Positions 24,801 through 31,809 of a DNA stretch of 64,000 nucleotides are shown in pieces (position 1 is the stretch's first letter; every line of letters starts with the position of its first letter). Made by a program: the position numbers and the translations under genes. A model generated the notes under the pieces. That model did not search any database. It was not told where the DNA came from and saw only the letters and a list, made by a program, of their open reading frames with translations. Source of the stretch: Ceratothoa steindachneri (Eukaryota; Arthropoda; Malacostraca; Isopoda; Cymothoidae); the NCBI GenBank assembly GCA_963969495.1, contig OZ018323.1, positions 68,531,720 to 68,595,719 of the forward strand. Reading direction: 5' to 3'.

Positions 24801-25204
24801 TTTGGCGCCGCCACTTCAATATCGGCACGAAAATGGCAATTTCGGTACCAATACTTGAATAATGGCGCGAAAATGTTCCTTTGCGTCAATGACCAACAAA
24901 TCTTAACTTTCCCACTTTCCGCTTTAAAGGCCCCATAAAAGCTATTGACTAAACAAACTCGAAGACCTACTCTCTGTCTTCTCAAGGATGTTGACGGTTC
25001 GAATTAGAAACTTGACGCAGTGGTAACAACTGTCGTGCTTGAAGAGGAGCGTTACGTTATCAGTTCTCTCTTCGTGAATATCCACGCAGGTACCACGACG
25101 AGTCATGGTTGTCTGGTCGATATCTGTGGTAGTTTCTTCACCAACCTCGAAACTAAACCAAGTTCCCCGGATGATGGATGGTATTTTGCATGCTGGAGCA
25201 ACGG
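3619..25204 (-). CDS. Cysteine-rich extracellular protein, arthropod DUF7042-7044-type family, seven exons (partial gene)
   Basis: Minus-strand gene assembled from exons 25204-24971, 17173-17005, 14843-14707, 13134-12925, 10603-10386, 7070-6916 and 3864-3619 (234, 169, 137, 210, 218, 155 and 246 bp). Each internal end has AG/GT, intron phases run 1,2,1,1,2,1 and match at every junction, and the 1,369 nt contain no stop. Recognisable blocks in order: RGTWFSFEVG, ALEGVWQFAYQNRF, FTGEC, SCLGDWFIGKNHYF, NATHIIETAYPDEGRFRRT, DGCQTDYVCFEFVPRHHN, CPVAGKFNFTQ and NISDFSVCD. From memory these belong to a family of secreted arthropod proteins of unknown function. Many paired cysteines and NFT/NAT/NIS sequons fit an extracellular glycoprotein. 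The 5' end (signal peptide) and 3' exons are missing from my reconstruction. Open frames and good splice sites suggest a live gene. No function can be assigned. Confidence 0.88.
3865..5457. other. Intron 6, distal part: unclassified repeat-like sequence
   Basis: No exon recognised. The stretch at about 4,130-4,960 contains a phrase (GGATAAATGGGGAGGGTTG) that I associate with dispersed retroelement-derived repeats in animals, but I cannot classify it. The segment at about 5,330-5,560 carries two copies of GGGAATAGACTCC / GTGAATAGACTCC flanking what looks like an insertion into the adjacent retrotransposon relic. Confidence 0.3.
5458..6600 (-). mobile_element. Degenerate non-LTR retrotransposon RT fragment (Jockey/I-like)
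   Basis: Three broken reading frames on the minus strand form one RT relic in intron 6. The frame at 6586-6008 is the linker before the RT (SSISSVYPSKVWKMVNKI). The frame at 5951-5679 carries PFPKPGKDSLDPNNYPPIAL, the entry to RT motif 1, and QCGFPKHHSTVD. The frame at 5694-5458 carries motif A, FDIEKAYDT. Frameshifts separate them, and the 3' part (GVPQG, YADD, thumb) is absent or replaced, so it is dead. Its layout resembles the full-length I-like element at 38,613-45,547 but it is clearly another, older copy or family. Confidence 0.75.
6695..6915. repeat. Minisatellite of about 27-30 bp flush with the exon 6 splice donor
   Basis: About nine degenerate copies of a unit like CACCCAGTAAATATGAATAT plus GACA. 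The last unit, CTCACCCAACAGCAAATCAT, runs across the exon 6 / intron 6 boundary. Read on the gene's strand, several units contain GGTGAGT-like donors, for example at 6,851 and 6,881 as well as the true donor at 6,914-6,915. Confidence 0.8.
6916..7070 (-). CDS. Exon 6 of the DUF7042-7044-type gene
   Basis: The acceptor TTTTCTCCTCAG precedes 7070 and the donor TTGG/GTGAGT follows 6916. The first base T completes a Cys codon with exon 5, giving DGCQTDYVCFEFVPRHHN. It then encodes VIRFRKGLEMISNQFATVC and ends in YDLLL plus one base. This is the most strongly conserved block of the family as I remember it. Confidence 0.9.
7195..7360 (+). repeat. SINE-like interspersed repeat, copy 1
   Basis: It shares TTTAAAACG, AAATTTGTAAAGAAT, AAAGTGAAGATG, GGAAGATATATA and GGCATTG, in the same order, with copies at 10,083, 20,465 and (reverse) 61,480. 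No coding capacity. It lies in intron 5. Confidence 0.6.
7361..8479. other. Intron 5, unassigned
   Basis: No exon recognised. About 7,890-8,150 is distantly similar to 12,120-12,420: both contain GGA(A/G)CATTGTCAGGG(T/C)GA followed by a (G/C)GTTGAT/CGATGTC-type block, and both have GTACTTGTTGGGC / AGTTTTGGTTGG-like text upstream. This suggests a second dispersed repeat family. Confidence 0.35.
8480..9558 (+). mobile_element. CR1-like non-LTR retrotransposon, 3' part, degenerate
   Basis: Plus-strand relic in intron 5, opposite to the host gene. Near 8,600 the frame reads SGVPHGSVLG followed by remains of FADDTKLG (RT motifs B and C). The open stretch 8,999-9,247 is the thumb and C-terminal region (KPHINYGVQFWSPYYRTDI, then GLRSLPYGERLK). 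It ends with a typical VDEWNRLS-type tail and a 3' terminus reading CCTTTGCAGTTTCCTTC, then TTCTTATGTTC, as in CR1-clade elements. Several frameshifts and stops are present and the 5' part is missing, which is the usual 5' truncation. Confidence 0.82.
9559..10082. other. Intron 5, A-rich unassigned sequence
   Basis: A-rich sequence with runs of AAAACCTCAAAA and CCCC blocks. I see no gene or recognised repeat except the first AACCAACGAGGGCAATT motif at 9,927, which recurs four more times up to 11,140. Confidence 0.35.
10083..10290 (+). repeat. SINE-like interspersed repeat, copy 2
   Basis: Starts GGGTGAAGATGAAGGAAGTG and continues with AAGATATAGAACGCAGATCC, GTTGGGG, CAGCTGCAGTA and ATGCTACACATG. 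These blocks align in order with the copies at 7,195, 20,465 and, in reverse, 61,480-61,735. Confidence 0.65.
10386..10603 (-). CDS. Exon 5 of the DUF7042-7044-type gene
   Basis: The acceptor TCTCGCAG precedes 10603 and the donor GGATG/GTGGGT follows 10386. The first two bases TG complete a Val codon with exon 4. It encodes KSKPEEPGCLLPQNFTGFW, NATHIIETAYPDEGRFRRT, then YVCKEQKDNRYLMARLNIDG, with two N-glycosylation sequons (NFT, NAT). The phase-2 end TG joins T of exon 6 to give the expected Cys. Reading on past the donor would give two spurious Trp codons, which supports the splice call. Confidence 0.9.
10660..11140. repeat. Local repeats and a long imperfect hairpin in intron 4
   Basis: The motif AACCAACGA(G/A)GG occurs at 10,732, 10,941 and, slightly changed, 11,131 (also at 9,927 and 10,322), twice preceded by TAAATTAATTGAA. 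An imperfect palindrome of about 120 bp spans 10,771-10,893: the left arm carries GATATGAACCCCGCTTTGAA and the right arm its near complement, centred on GGTTCGAACC. No coding sequence. Confidence 0.65.
11141..11499. other. Intron 4, unassigned
   Basis: I see no gene, repeat or transposon motif here. Confidence 0.3.
11500..12420. repeat. Degenerate tandem repeat of about 85-140 bp units plus adjoining dispersed-repeat sequence
   Basis: Recurring block CTGTCTTCTCTCAGACATCC followed by AGCACT, then a GT-rich segment with TTGT(G)AA(T/C)(A/G)(T/C)GTGTTGA. Block starts lie near 11,501, 11,641, 11,703, 11,825, 11,912, 12,006 and 12,089, so the period varies. The 12,120-12,420 tail resembles 7,890-8,150. 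Confidence 0.6.
12421..12559. other. Intron 4, short unassigned stretch
   Basis: Nothing recognised between the two repeat blocks. Confidence 0.3.
12560..12924. repeat. 22-23-bp minisatellite flush with the exon 4 splice donor
   Basis: About 16 degenerate copies of a unit close to CTTACCTGGGATCATTCTTA plus GG. Clear examples are GGGCTTACCTGGGACCATCC near 12,790 and GACCTACCTGGGGTCATCC at the exon 4 / intron 4 boundary. On the gene's strand each good copy reads as CCCAG/GTAAGC, a near-consensus 5' splice site, and the final copy is the real donor at 12,923-12,924. Confidence 0.8.
12925..13134 (-). CDS. Exon 4 of the DUF7042-7044-type gene
   Basis: The acceptor TTCTCTGACTAG precedes 13134 and the donor CCCAG/GTAGGT follows 12925. 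I chose AG at 13136-13135 rather than the AG at 13132-13131 because only the former matches the phase of exon 3 (G plus TG gives Val). It encodes SEFSCLGDWFIGKNHYFA, ANTKESRKDEKFRCFIRNR, then ITPECSPLKTPENSP. The pyrimidine tract upstream is strong. Confidence 0.9.
13135..13652. other. Intron 3, proximal unassigned sequence
   Basis: No exon recognised. A TATAGTGACGG block near 13,580 could be the degraded left end of the Tc1-like relic that follows, but I cannot match it to a right end. Confidence 0.3.
13653..14374 (+). mobile_element. Tc1-like DNA transposon relic
   Basis: Plus-strand transposase pseudogene in intron 3. Near 13,890 the frame reads GGSVMYWGCF, a Tc1 block. At 14,131-14,160 it reads HLEWPAKSPDPNSIENL, the region with the third catalytic acidic residue, followed by a C-terminus YIQNFIQSMPPRIVAIIKAR. 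Stops and frameshifts break the frame several times. The N-terminal DNA-binding part was not found and no terminal inverted repeats were matched. A run of ten G follows at about 14,348. Confidence 0.8.
14490..14715. repeat. 39-bp minisatellite flush with the exon 3 splice donor
   Basis: About six copies of ACCACAAATCATACCCCCTG plus GAATTGGTCACAAGACGAG, spaced 38-40 bp (blocks at 14,511, 14,550, 14,588, 14,626, 14,666 and about 14,705). The last copy, ACCACAAGTCGTACCTCC, overlaps the end of exon 3. On the gene's strand the units read GGGG/GTACGATTTG, close to the real donor GGAG/GTACGACTTG. Confidence 0.82.
14707..14843 (-). CDS. Exon 3 of the DUF7042-7044-type gene
   Basis: The acceptor TTTTCCCTTCAG precedes 14843 and the donor GGAG/GTACGA follows 14707. 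The first T completes a Ser codon with exon 2. It encodes FTGECDKPEQIIRSCQEPGN, QFLIANQKFIINYTKC and EGIKESLQG, with an NYT sequon. No long ORF marks this exon; I found it by looking for the block that the family carries between QNRF and SCLGDWF. Length 137 bp fits phase 2 in and phase 1 out. Confidence 0.88.
14850..15244. other. Intron 2, unassigned
   Basis: No gene recognised between exon 3 and the 40-bp array. Confidence 0.3.
15245..16330. repeat. 39-41-bp minisatellite array in intron 2
   Basis: About 27 copies of GAACAAGAACTTCTGGAATG plus GTGAATGATGATCCGTATGG, with frequent short indels. Variants at 15,958-16,095 (TGGTCCGGATGGGAACAACA, TTTTGGAATGGTAGCTGAGG) form a duplicated pair about 112 bp apart. 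Long minus-strand ORFs rich in SSFTIPEVLVPIRI-like repeats are products of the array. Confidence 0.93.
16331..17004. other. Intron 2, proximal part with a short (GT)n
   Basis: Contains a short GTGTGT run near 16,541-16,556. Otherwise nothing recognised up to the exon 2 donor. Confidence 0.35.
17005..17173 (-). CDS. Exon 2 of the DUF7042-7044-type gene
   Basis: The acceptor GGTTATTATAG precedes 17173 and the donor TTCAG/GTAAGG follows 17005. The first bases GT complete a Ser codon with A of exon 1. It encodes GCVTFPPEYSPSLEDSCNKI, KKNKAMVTLFNENFVPKNC and RSALEGVWQFAYQNRF. It ends in phase 2. Confidence 0.88.
17174..17485. other. Intron 1, distal part
   Basis: Short AT-rich sequence between exon 2 and the transposon insertion; nothing recognised. 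Confidence 0.3.
17486..18472 (+). mobile_element. Tc1/mariner-superfamily element with matched terminal inverted repeats
   Basis: Both ends read ...GGTGGG(T/C)AATTTGTCGCC inward (left 17,486-17,511, right 18,447-18,472 reversed), and TA dinucleotides flank them at 17,484-17,485 and 18,473-18,474, the expected target duplication. Inside, broken plus-strand frames give NRRISA-like debris, then a block near 18,060-18,280 containing TRRISVSTR and, in another frame, VVSSEDHVMHPFMFPEGYIK, which I recognise as the catalytic-domain middle of a transposase common in arthropods. Frameshifts, and the apparent loss of the region after KCLEEM, leave it non-autonomous. Total length 987 bp, shorter than the usual 1.3 kb or so, so it is internally deleted. 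Confidence 0.8.
18473..20464. other. Intron 1, unassigned sequence
   Basis: About 18,480-19,450 is AT-rich without recognisable genes. Two diverged copies of a short block (TTTGTGAATTATCAACAAAA at 18,811 and TTCATTAATTATTAACAAAA near 18,983) may be an old duplication. About 19,490-20,460 is GC-richer; its short ORFs match nothing I know. Confidence 0.3.
20465..20830 (+). repeat. SINE-like interspersed repeat, copy 3 (longest)
   Basis: Begins TAATTTAAAACGCAATAATA, continues with AAAGTTTGTAAG, GGGGAAGATCTATATAGACG, GGCATTGAGACC, TTAGCTGTAGCAATGTTGCC, AATGCTACACATGGCATCTC and CTTGATGCCCAGCAGG. It bridges the partial copies at 7,195 (5' blocks) and 10,083 / 61,480 (3' blocks), showing they are one family. 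Confidence 0.65.
20831..21604. other. Intron 1, unassigned sequence
   Basis: GC-rich stretch with short ORFs on both strands and a G run at 21,131. No motif recognised. Confidence 0.3.
21605..22275 (+). mobile_element. Jockey-like retrotransposon, ORF2 C-terminal remnant
   Basis: Plus strand. The frame 21,615-21,821 contains LHRTITGCTYSTPTQRLHAE and TKILPIK, the thumb region of Jockey-type ORF2. Further on, in broken frames, HSTILQEYKQNKPCPDTT is followed by NICNQSPGNIKHLLIDSPN, the terminal Cys/His region. One Cys codon has become a stop (CCCCGACACAACATGAAACA near 22,131). The 5' truncation removes the endonuclease and RT core. Confidence 0.68.
22620..23815 (+). mobile_element. L2/Rex1-like retrotransposon remnant
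   Basis: Plus-strand relic. Broken frames preserve a NSRQSRQLLFLSNALKGC-like RT entry (22,770-22,820), KFNHDKTEVLLVSTPAHLV near 23,070 (the block after motif C), and GDRAFSVFAPRMWNDLVAY near 23,610-23,670, the hallmark C-terminus of L2/Rex1-clade ORF2. The 3' end has the usual GATAGATAGGCGCTGTGTGA and AAAGCGCCACAAAAAA type of terminus (about 23,752-23,806). Many stops; dead. Confidence 0.75.
23816..24756. other. Intron 1, unassigned
   Basis: A motif close to TGCTCAGAAGTACGA repeats three times between 24,360 and 24,460. Nothing else recognised. Confidence 0.3.
24757..24880. repeat. Short array with a unit of about 40 bp near the exon 1 donor
   Basis: About three copies of TTGGCGCGAAAATGGCAAAT plus TTGGCGCCAATACTTCAATA, with small internal palindromes such as TTGGCGCCAA. 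The array stops about 90 bp before the exon 1 donor, so unlike those in introns 3, 4 and 6 it is not flush with the splice site. Confidence 0.7.
24971..25204 (-). CDS. Exon 1 (first recognised) of the DUF7042-7044-type gene
   Basis: The acceptor TTTGTGTTGCAG precedes 25204 and the donor GAGA/GTAGGT follows 24971. It encodes 77 full codons starting VAPACKIPSIIRGTWFSFEV, then TTMTRRGTCVDIHEERTDNV, then CYHCVKFLIRTVNILEKTE. The CxIPxxxRGTWFS opening and the CYHCVK block are the N-terminal domain of the family as I remember it. Because it starts with an acceptor and two bases of a split codon, at least one upstream exon (probably the signal peptide) must lie at higher coordinates; I could not identify it. 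Confidence 0.87.
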
Positions 25205-25849
25205 CTGCAACACAAATGGAAATATTAGATAAGACGCGCTAGTTCCAAGTGCTCAAGCACCAGTTGTTTCTAAAATTATATTCAAGGTGATTGTGAATTA
25301 ATGGGTTAACGGGAGGATTAAAGGGTTAATGGGGGAATAAAATAGATGTAAGGAGACATTGTTCAATAAACCAACTCAGTGTGGGAGAGAAGAAAAAGTT
25401 AGTTTCTTGGTCCTGACTGGTTTCGAGATGGTATGGCCCACATCTCAATGAGAAGAGTAGGTGACAGACAATTTCCAACAGGAGGCGAAAATGGGAGGGA
25501 GTACCAAGAAGGACAGAACTCTCCTCAAAATGTCGTCATTTAGCAAATATATCTGAGGATACTGACGGGGGTTCTGGTGACCTGGTACAAGTTACTTAAG
25601 AAAATTTAAACGGTTAGCATACGCAAAAACAGGCGTGGGAAAGAATAACGGGAAAAATACGGATGAAACCGAATGGAATAACAGAACTCAAAAACCTTTA
25701 AATTCGTGGAGCCGGAAGGCACGTTGGAGGCCTCAAGGAACAATTTTTTACAGGAAGCAAGTTGTCTACAATACAAATTTCGAGATCAATCAATTAATCT
25801 CCTATGGCGCCCACAGGGTGCAAAGGACCGTAATAAGCTTTCTCCACTA
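25205..25849. other. Upstream of exon 1, unassigned
   Basis: Presumably an intron of the same gene. GTTCAATAAACCAACTCAGT near 25,360 hints at a polyadenylation-type sequence, possibly of a solo LTR, but I cannot support that. Confidence 0.25.
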
Positions 25850-25990
25850 GTAGTAATTATCCTGAGCCATCTCCTCCAATTCGTCAACCTAACTATCTCC
25901 TGCCTCTCTCTTCATCGTCCTTATCCATGTTTCCTTCGGTTTACCTCTTCCCCTTCTACCAGCTGCCTCCCATTTTGGTGCATAGTACAT
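25850..25990 (-). mobile_element. RTE-like retrotransposon C-terminal scrap
   Basis: On the minus strand the frame reads KWEAAGRRGRGKPKETWIRT then MKREAGDS. The pattern GRRxRGxPKxTWxRT is typical of the C-terminus of RTE-type (and related) ORF2 proteins. Only about 45 residues are left, next to the I-like relic. Confidence 0.45.
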
Positions 25991-26089
25991 GAAATCATGA
26001 GTGAAAGGAAAGGGAGTGAGAATATTTGTGTGAAAGGGGAGAGGGAAAAGAAGGGGGGGGTATAACATCCATCGGCGCCTTCCTCCAAA

Positions 26090-29000
26090 GGAACAAGTCG
26101 CCGCAAAGTATGATATAAAAAACAAACAAACGGTCAAATAAAATGGATGAGACCAGTCTACTCCAAGCAGTCCGATAGTCCATAAGTCTGTGTACATAAA
26201 CCAATCCCGAGGAAAAAGGGACAAGCGGTAGCACCCCGGTCATTCCAGTACCTGGACAGGTAAGGTGCGCGAAGATCACCCAGATTGGGGCATTCAGCAA
26301 GAATGTGGCAAATAGTCTGGGGAAGAACATAGTCGTCACAATAAGGCGCAGGGGAGCGCCCTATCAAATGGCAGTGCGCCCCGCGAGTGTGTCCAATTCG
26401 AAGACGACAGAAAGCGATCTGAAGCTGTCGAGGCGTAATAGCACGCAACTTTGAGTTCCACTCGGCCGTCTCTATAATCTTCTTTGCTAGGCAGGCGGAC
26501 GGCTACCCTGATTTTTGCCATGAGGTCGGTGGGAGGAAGAGCGAAACGCTGATCTGGTCGTTCAGTCGTAACGAATTCTTTGGCGACGTCATTCCACGCA
26601 ATCGCCACATGTTCACGAACCCAGCATAGATAATCACGACATCCGCCCGGCTTGCGACAACCTTGGCGTCACGGATATCACGAACCAGTGGGTGTGGACA
26701 TTCTCTTGGCCTTGAAAACACACTCAGGGCAGTTGTTTGTGAGTCTTTAAAGATTATGATCCAGTCTCCGAACCGGGCACGACGAGTAATCTCCCGCACC
26801 AGGCAATGCATTGAGACCAATTGATCTAGTAGAACTTCGCTGACTTCAAACAGAGAGAATATGGTGTGGAAGCCAAGCTCCTCCTGGGACTTAAAGCCAT
26901 CCGTGTATACTGGGAAAAGGTCGAAAGCAGTGGAATCTTTGGAAGCAGATGCGTGGCGACAGAGTCAATAGTGGTACCATCCTGGGTAACATCTTGGGCA
27001 GATCCAGAGGTGACGCCAGCCCGAGAATTCCACCAAGCTCTCGAATAAATTTCCTAGACATAAATCCAAAGGGCTTAGGGTATGACTGACTTCTCCCTGC
27101 GGCATAGGGCGCATCGCGATCGGCCGCGGATGCGCATAATGCACTCTGTATGGCGAGGTTTAAGTGACATCTCCCCGGGATCGAAAAGTATGCTCTCAAT
27201 GGGGGAGGTGCGGGAGGCACAGGTCGATAGATTGTACATCCACCAGGAAGAGCGGCGAGCGTTCTTCGAAACATACCCTAGCTCGACGAAATTCACCGGC
27301 CGTAGAATCGTTAGAGTATCGCTTATAGCGCATGTAGGCATAACGCTTCTGTTTGAGGGCTGCCTCACACTCAGCTGACCACCTCGGAAGCAGTCGGCTT
27401 ACAAAACGACCAAACGTTCTTGGAATATTAATTAGGCCGACGGCGATGAGGTAGCCGGAGAAGAACTCAACGGCATTATCCACCGACCTAAACTCTTCAA
27501 CTGGAACAAAGAAATCAGTCATTTCCTGAAACGCGGACAACCACGCCAGCTAAATGCACTAGGCAGCATCGGCCAAAAAAATGAAAGTTGAATGTGTAAG
27601 TGGTCATACCAAAAAGGTCGTCGACCACCTCCCATCCCAAAGTAAAGCAGTGCATGAAGAAAGCACAGAGAGAGGTCGAGGCAAGAAAATGAAGCGCTTT
27701 CCTGACGGTGATGCGTACACAGATCTCCATTTAAACACATATCCAGCTCGTCGATCAGGTCGACCAGCACCTGACCGCTGAGATTGCTTGTGTAGTACCC
27801 TATTCCCTAACGGGAATGTCCGTACGCTTCCCGGAGCTAGAACCCGGGGCGCTGTTGGCAGAAGAAGATACTGTCGCAATCGAAGACTTATCGGGGCGGG
27901 GGCTCGCTATGCGATTCTTTTCCTCCCTCCTCAAAACCATTGGACCGGGGCGGCTTCGGAAGCGCGAGTCCCTTTTTTGGACAGTTCCGCCTCTCCAAGT
28001 CACACGGTCTATCCTTAAGTCGGGGTGTCGGAGCCGAACCTCCTTTGGTGCCGTCCTCTTTTCGGGGGACAGATTTATGAATCCCAGAAGACGGCTTTAC
28101 CACTTTCAGGATGTTTGCTTCCTGTGAGTCTGATGATACGGTGGAGGCGCATGGCCACTTCGCCTTATGGAAAACGGTCTCACTGGGAGGGGAGGGGAGG
28201 GGCTGGTAGTAGCTGAGGCTATATGTGAACCATTTGTGCCACTAGCTCAGAAGGGTTCTAAATGGGCGCGGTAGCGACCGGGCTTGTAGATCTAAAAGGG
28301 CCAGGAGCAGAGGAGGGGGGGGGGGCTTTTTTAAGATTGAGGTATAAGACAGCCAGGTAGTGCTGACCGCTCCCTCGCGAAAAGACACGATCAGAATCCT
28401 GAACAGCCATGATATACCTACTTCTCCAGGAGATACAAACTAAATTGCTTCGAGGAAACAGGTTGAGGCTCTCCGCAATTGACAAACTTGGCCATACACG
28501 ATAAGGACTTATCGTATATGGCCATATAGCAACTTACAGACTTCGGATGAACCCGACTTTGCACATCTACATGAGTGGTTCGTATAGCCGAAGTAGTGGC
28601 AGTAGTAGTACCTCCTGGGCAGGTGCCCGGATCTCTTCATGCGGCACCAACCGGCACGTACCGACTCAGGGAGCCTGTTACGATCCAACGTGACAGTGTT
28701 ATGGCGGATCTCGAAGCCCTTCCTTGTTTTCTCATCACACTTTCAACCTTAACCACTTCTTGTTCAGCTAACTCTTCGGTGGTCTTCTAAGGGCTAGTCC
28801 ACGAGTTCCCTCGTATAAACTACTCCTTTCAAGAAGTTCATGGTAGAGTGCGGCGTCACATTCACCAGTTAGCCGCATCGTCAGAATGCTCCTGTCCGAG
28901 AGACGGGTCACCTTTAGCTCTCTACCAGTCTAATTAGCTAATGCTCAACTCTGATAGAGCATATGGCTTTTGGCCAAAATGCTGCCCACTTAGTCCTCTT

Positions 29001-29400
29001 AGATTTCTTCTTCTTAGGAGAGGAGGGCGGCGAGTGAACCCGCTTCTCTCCACTTCCGGAAGGGGCCCCCAAGGCCGGACGGAGCGGCCTCAACAAGATT
29101 ATTCAAAGAAATGGGGAAGAACTTGGGTGTCAAGAGGCCACCAGTCGGAGGAGTCCTTCCCTTCGTTTTGAGTTCTGGGGAGCCTGTGCCGCCTGAGGAG
29201 CAGTATGAGAGGGGCAGACTTAGGTTCGGCGTCTGGCACCGTGCCCAGGTTCGCTCCCATGGAAGACCCAGTATATCTGGAGCGTAGTTACCTCCCAGAC
29301 CATCTCCACCTCAGGAAGTGCCTCTAACTGCACTCCACCACCAAGCTGTCAGGTATCCCGACTGAGGACTCAAAGGGCCTATATCCCGTCACGAGTATCA
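26090..29400 (-). mobile_element. I-like retrotransposon, internally deleted and degenerate (copy 2)
   Basis: Minus-strand relative of the full-length element at 38,613-45,547, aligned by eye along its whole length. From high to low coordinates it has ORF1 from about residue 180 onward, a gap equivalent to about 42,190-42,640 (N-terminal half of the endonuclease), the endonuclease C-terminus and linker, a gap equivalent to about 40,150-41,590 (the RT catalytic core), then RNase H and the Cys/His tail (26,448-26,158: RLRIGHTRGAHCHLIG, PAPYCDDYVLPQTICHI, with the second Cys of the tail changed to Tyr). Frameshifts abound. The RT gap joins in frame: SSWWMYN from the linker runs straight into LSTCASRTSPIES. 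The 5' end is truncated near 29,400. Confidence 0.85.
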
Positions 29401-30541
29401 CTGGGTACCGAATGCTAAACTGCGTTGGGAAACGGGGATCGGGCAAGCCAACTCTCATTAACGTGACAAACCTTGGATCTACGAGATGTGCCGAGTACGC
29501 GGCATCGGCACCGGCTAGAATGGGCCAAATTTGTGAAAATCGGCATCGGACTCGGCATGCCGATTCTTTGCCGATTCTTCGTCAAAATTTAGCCTTTTAT
29601 ACAGTTTTGGTGGCTGAATTGGGCCAGACAACATACTTTGTGTTACTAGTTACTAGAGCTTTATTAAGTAATACCTTTATTGTTAATTCTGGTCAGATTA
29701 TAGTATATGCTTTCAGAGATGCTTGAACGAAAGTAACAAGCTACAGTGATATAATTACTAAAGTGTTAAAAAAAATACTCAACCCTATGATTTTTTCTAA
29801 TAAATGTGGTTTCAATGATTAGTATTTTGTCTTTTGAATTTTAAGTCCTATATAGCGGTTCACCTACTCAAGCACATTTTATGGTGTTCCTTATCCATGG
29901 ACATTGTCCATTTATCATGATATACTGGCCCCGTGTCAAAATGTATAAAGAAACTAAAAGAGATGAAAACAGTGGATTCGAATGGCTTCAATCCAAAACG
30001 AGATAAAGTACTAACTAATAAAAAGAAAAGTGCAAATATACTAACAAAATGTTTAAAAAAAAACGAAGTAAAGAGTAAAAGGAAAGCAGTGAGTTGAGAA
30101 AAAACAAAACAAAAATGCTAAAGAAAGTTAAAAAAACCCACTAAAATAAAAGAACTTTGGCCAATAGCCATATCAAATATCTCGTATATAAGAAATGTGA
30201 AAAAAGAAATATTAATAATAATAAGAGGGCTGAAAAAATCAAATTGAAACAAATGGCGTTCGGGAGGTGCCGTTGGAAAGGTTATACTTCAACACTCAAC
30301 TAAATTATAAAAAGTAAACTAACACATTTAACATGCTGACACAAACGTCTCTTCAGAGTGATTTTCAATCAGAATTCTTGTCAGTTAATATAAAAACCTT
30401 AAGTTTAGTAACGAATTAAGGATGTAAAAAGCAATATAGGTGCAGAAAAGTCTAATGACCTTGAACAGCATGTCTTTAAAAATTTAAAGGGTATGTGTGT
30501 CTTTATTTATCGAAAATATTGTTGCTGTTATTGCAATAGTT

Positions 30542-30544
<3 letters not shown>
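29401..30544. other. Unassigned AT-rich stretch with a GGCATCGG cluster
   Basis: At 29,497-29,575 the motif (A/G)TCGGCATCGG and its complement cluster, similar to the cluster at 50,768-50,820 just beyond the hAT gene, so it may be the end of a hAT relative. The rest, to 30,540, is AT-rich with no gene seen. Confidence 0.3.

Positions 30545-30625
<81 letters not shown>
30545..30625. repeat. (TA)n microsatellite
   Basis: About 40 uninterrupted TA dinucleotides. ORFs across it are artefacts. Confidence 0.97.
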
Positions 30626-30631
<6 letters not shown>

Positions 30632-31809
30632 TAATGGACGTTGTGTGTGTACGACTGACTTACTGGACGGCGGCCACGCCTCCTCCCTCCCCTCCTCCCT
30701 CCCCTCCTCCCCGGCTCTACCCTAACGGTGGCGCGAGAGTGAAAGCGCGCATGGAGGTAATTAACAACCAACCCTTAATCGGGTCGAGCACAATGTTTGC
30801 AAAGCCAGCAGTGAAGAATCAAAACACTAACTCCCACAGAGAGGGAAGAAGCTTAAATTGTAACTTCCAGAAAGTGGCCATAGCCCTAAATACATGGGCG
30901 AAGAGACGCCTGTTTTAACCAAGAACAAAGTTAATCCCGCTGCATAAGCAGTATTGACAACCCGAGACGCACAATTCGCTAATTAAAATGGGTACAGATG
31001 CTATTTTTAATTTACTCAGTTTACGTTAGGCATTTGAAGAGGCCTAAATTTCCCCTGGATTTGAACATGTATAAATTTCCCCTCTAAAGTTGTTGGTACG
31101 AAAAACCAAGTGAGCGAAAAGTTCCCCCTCGAGCTAACGCCGAAGTAAAAACAAAAAGCCAGGCAAGTCATTTGTTTTCAAATAAGGTTGACCTCTACAC
31201 ACACACACACACCGCAGCAGCGATCCCTCAACCTCCTTCCACGTTAATAGCTATATATATATATATAGAAAGGCCAAGCGAAAAGTAGGAATTCAGACCA
31301 AGTTAGCCCAAGAGAAACGTCCTGTGTTCCCACGTTCGTTATAACTCAGTTACGAACCCGAAATTATAGCCATTTTCGAAGCCGATCGTTCCCAAGAGTA
31401 ACCAGAAGAGACTTAGTAAAACGATGAATTCTACAAAGTTCTACCGAGCAAAGAAGATGGTAGAATCACTCTTTGAAATTGGATAGTAGTAGATAAAAAA
31501 GATGGTGAAAAAATGGGGGGTAGGTTTGCCCTTGTTTTAGGGGCATCGCAGGCGTTCTTGTTTTTATTTAGTGTGTCTTATGTTTCCATCTGGTTTGTTG
31601 TTGTTTGTTGTGTGTCTTTGTGATCGTGTCTCTTTAGTGTTCTTCTTATTGTTTGTCTTTATTTTGTTGTTTACTGATTGTAGTCGCGATTTCGAGCATT
31701 CGAGCCTTTGTTAGTGCTCGATGTTGGAATTGCACTTCGCCTTTGTGTTTTGTCTTCATTGTTTGACTCGTATTTTTGTAGGATTGGTGTGTGTCTTATA
31801 GTTTTGTGT
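30626..31809. other. Unassigned sequence, including the probable 3' flank of the downstream RT element
   Basis: Contains CCTCCCTCCCCTCC repeats at about 30,680-30,715, a short (AC)n at 31,198 and a short (TA)n at 31,252. The T-rich stretch at about 31,550-31,800 reads A-rich on the minus strand and is probably the 3' untranslated tail of the element ending at 31,810. Confidence 0.35.

Noticed and set aside
25360..25400. Solo LTR end suggested by a GTTCAATAAACC sequence
   Set aside because: No paired LTR, primer-binding site or target duplication was seen.
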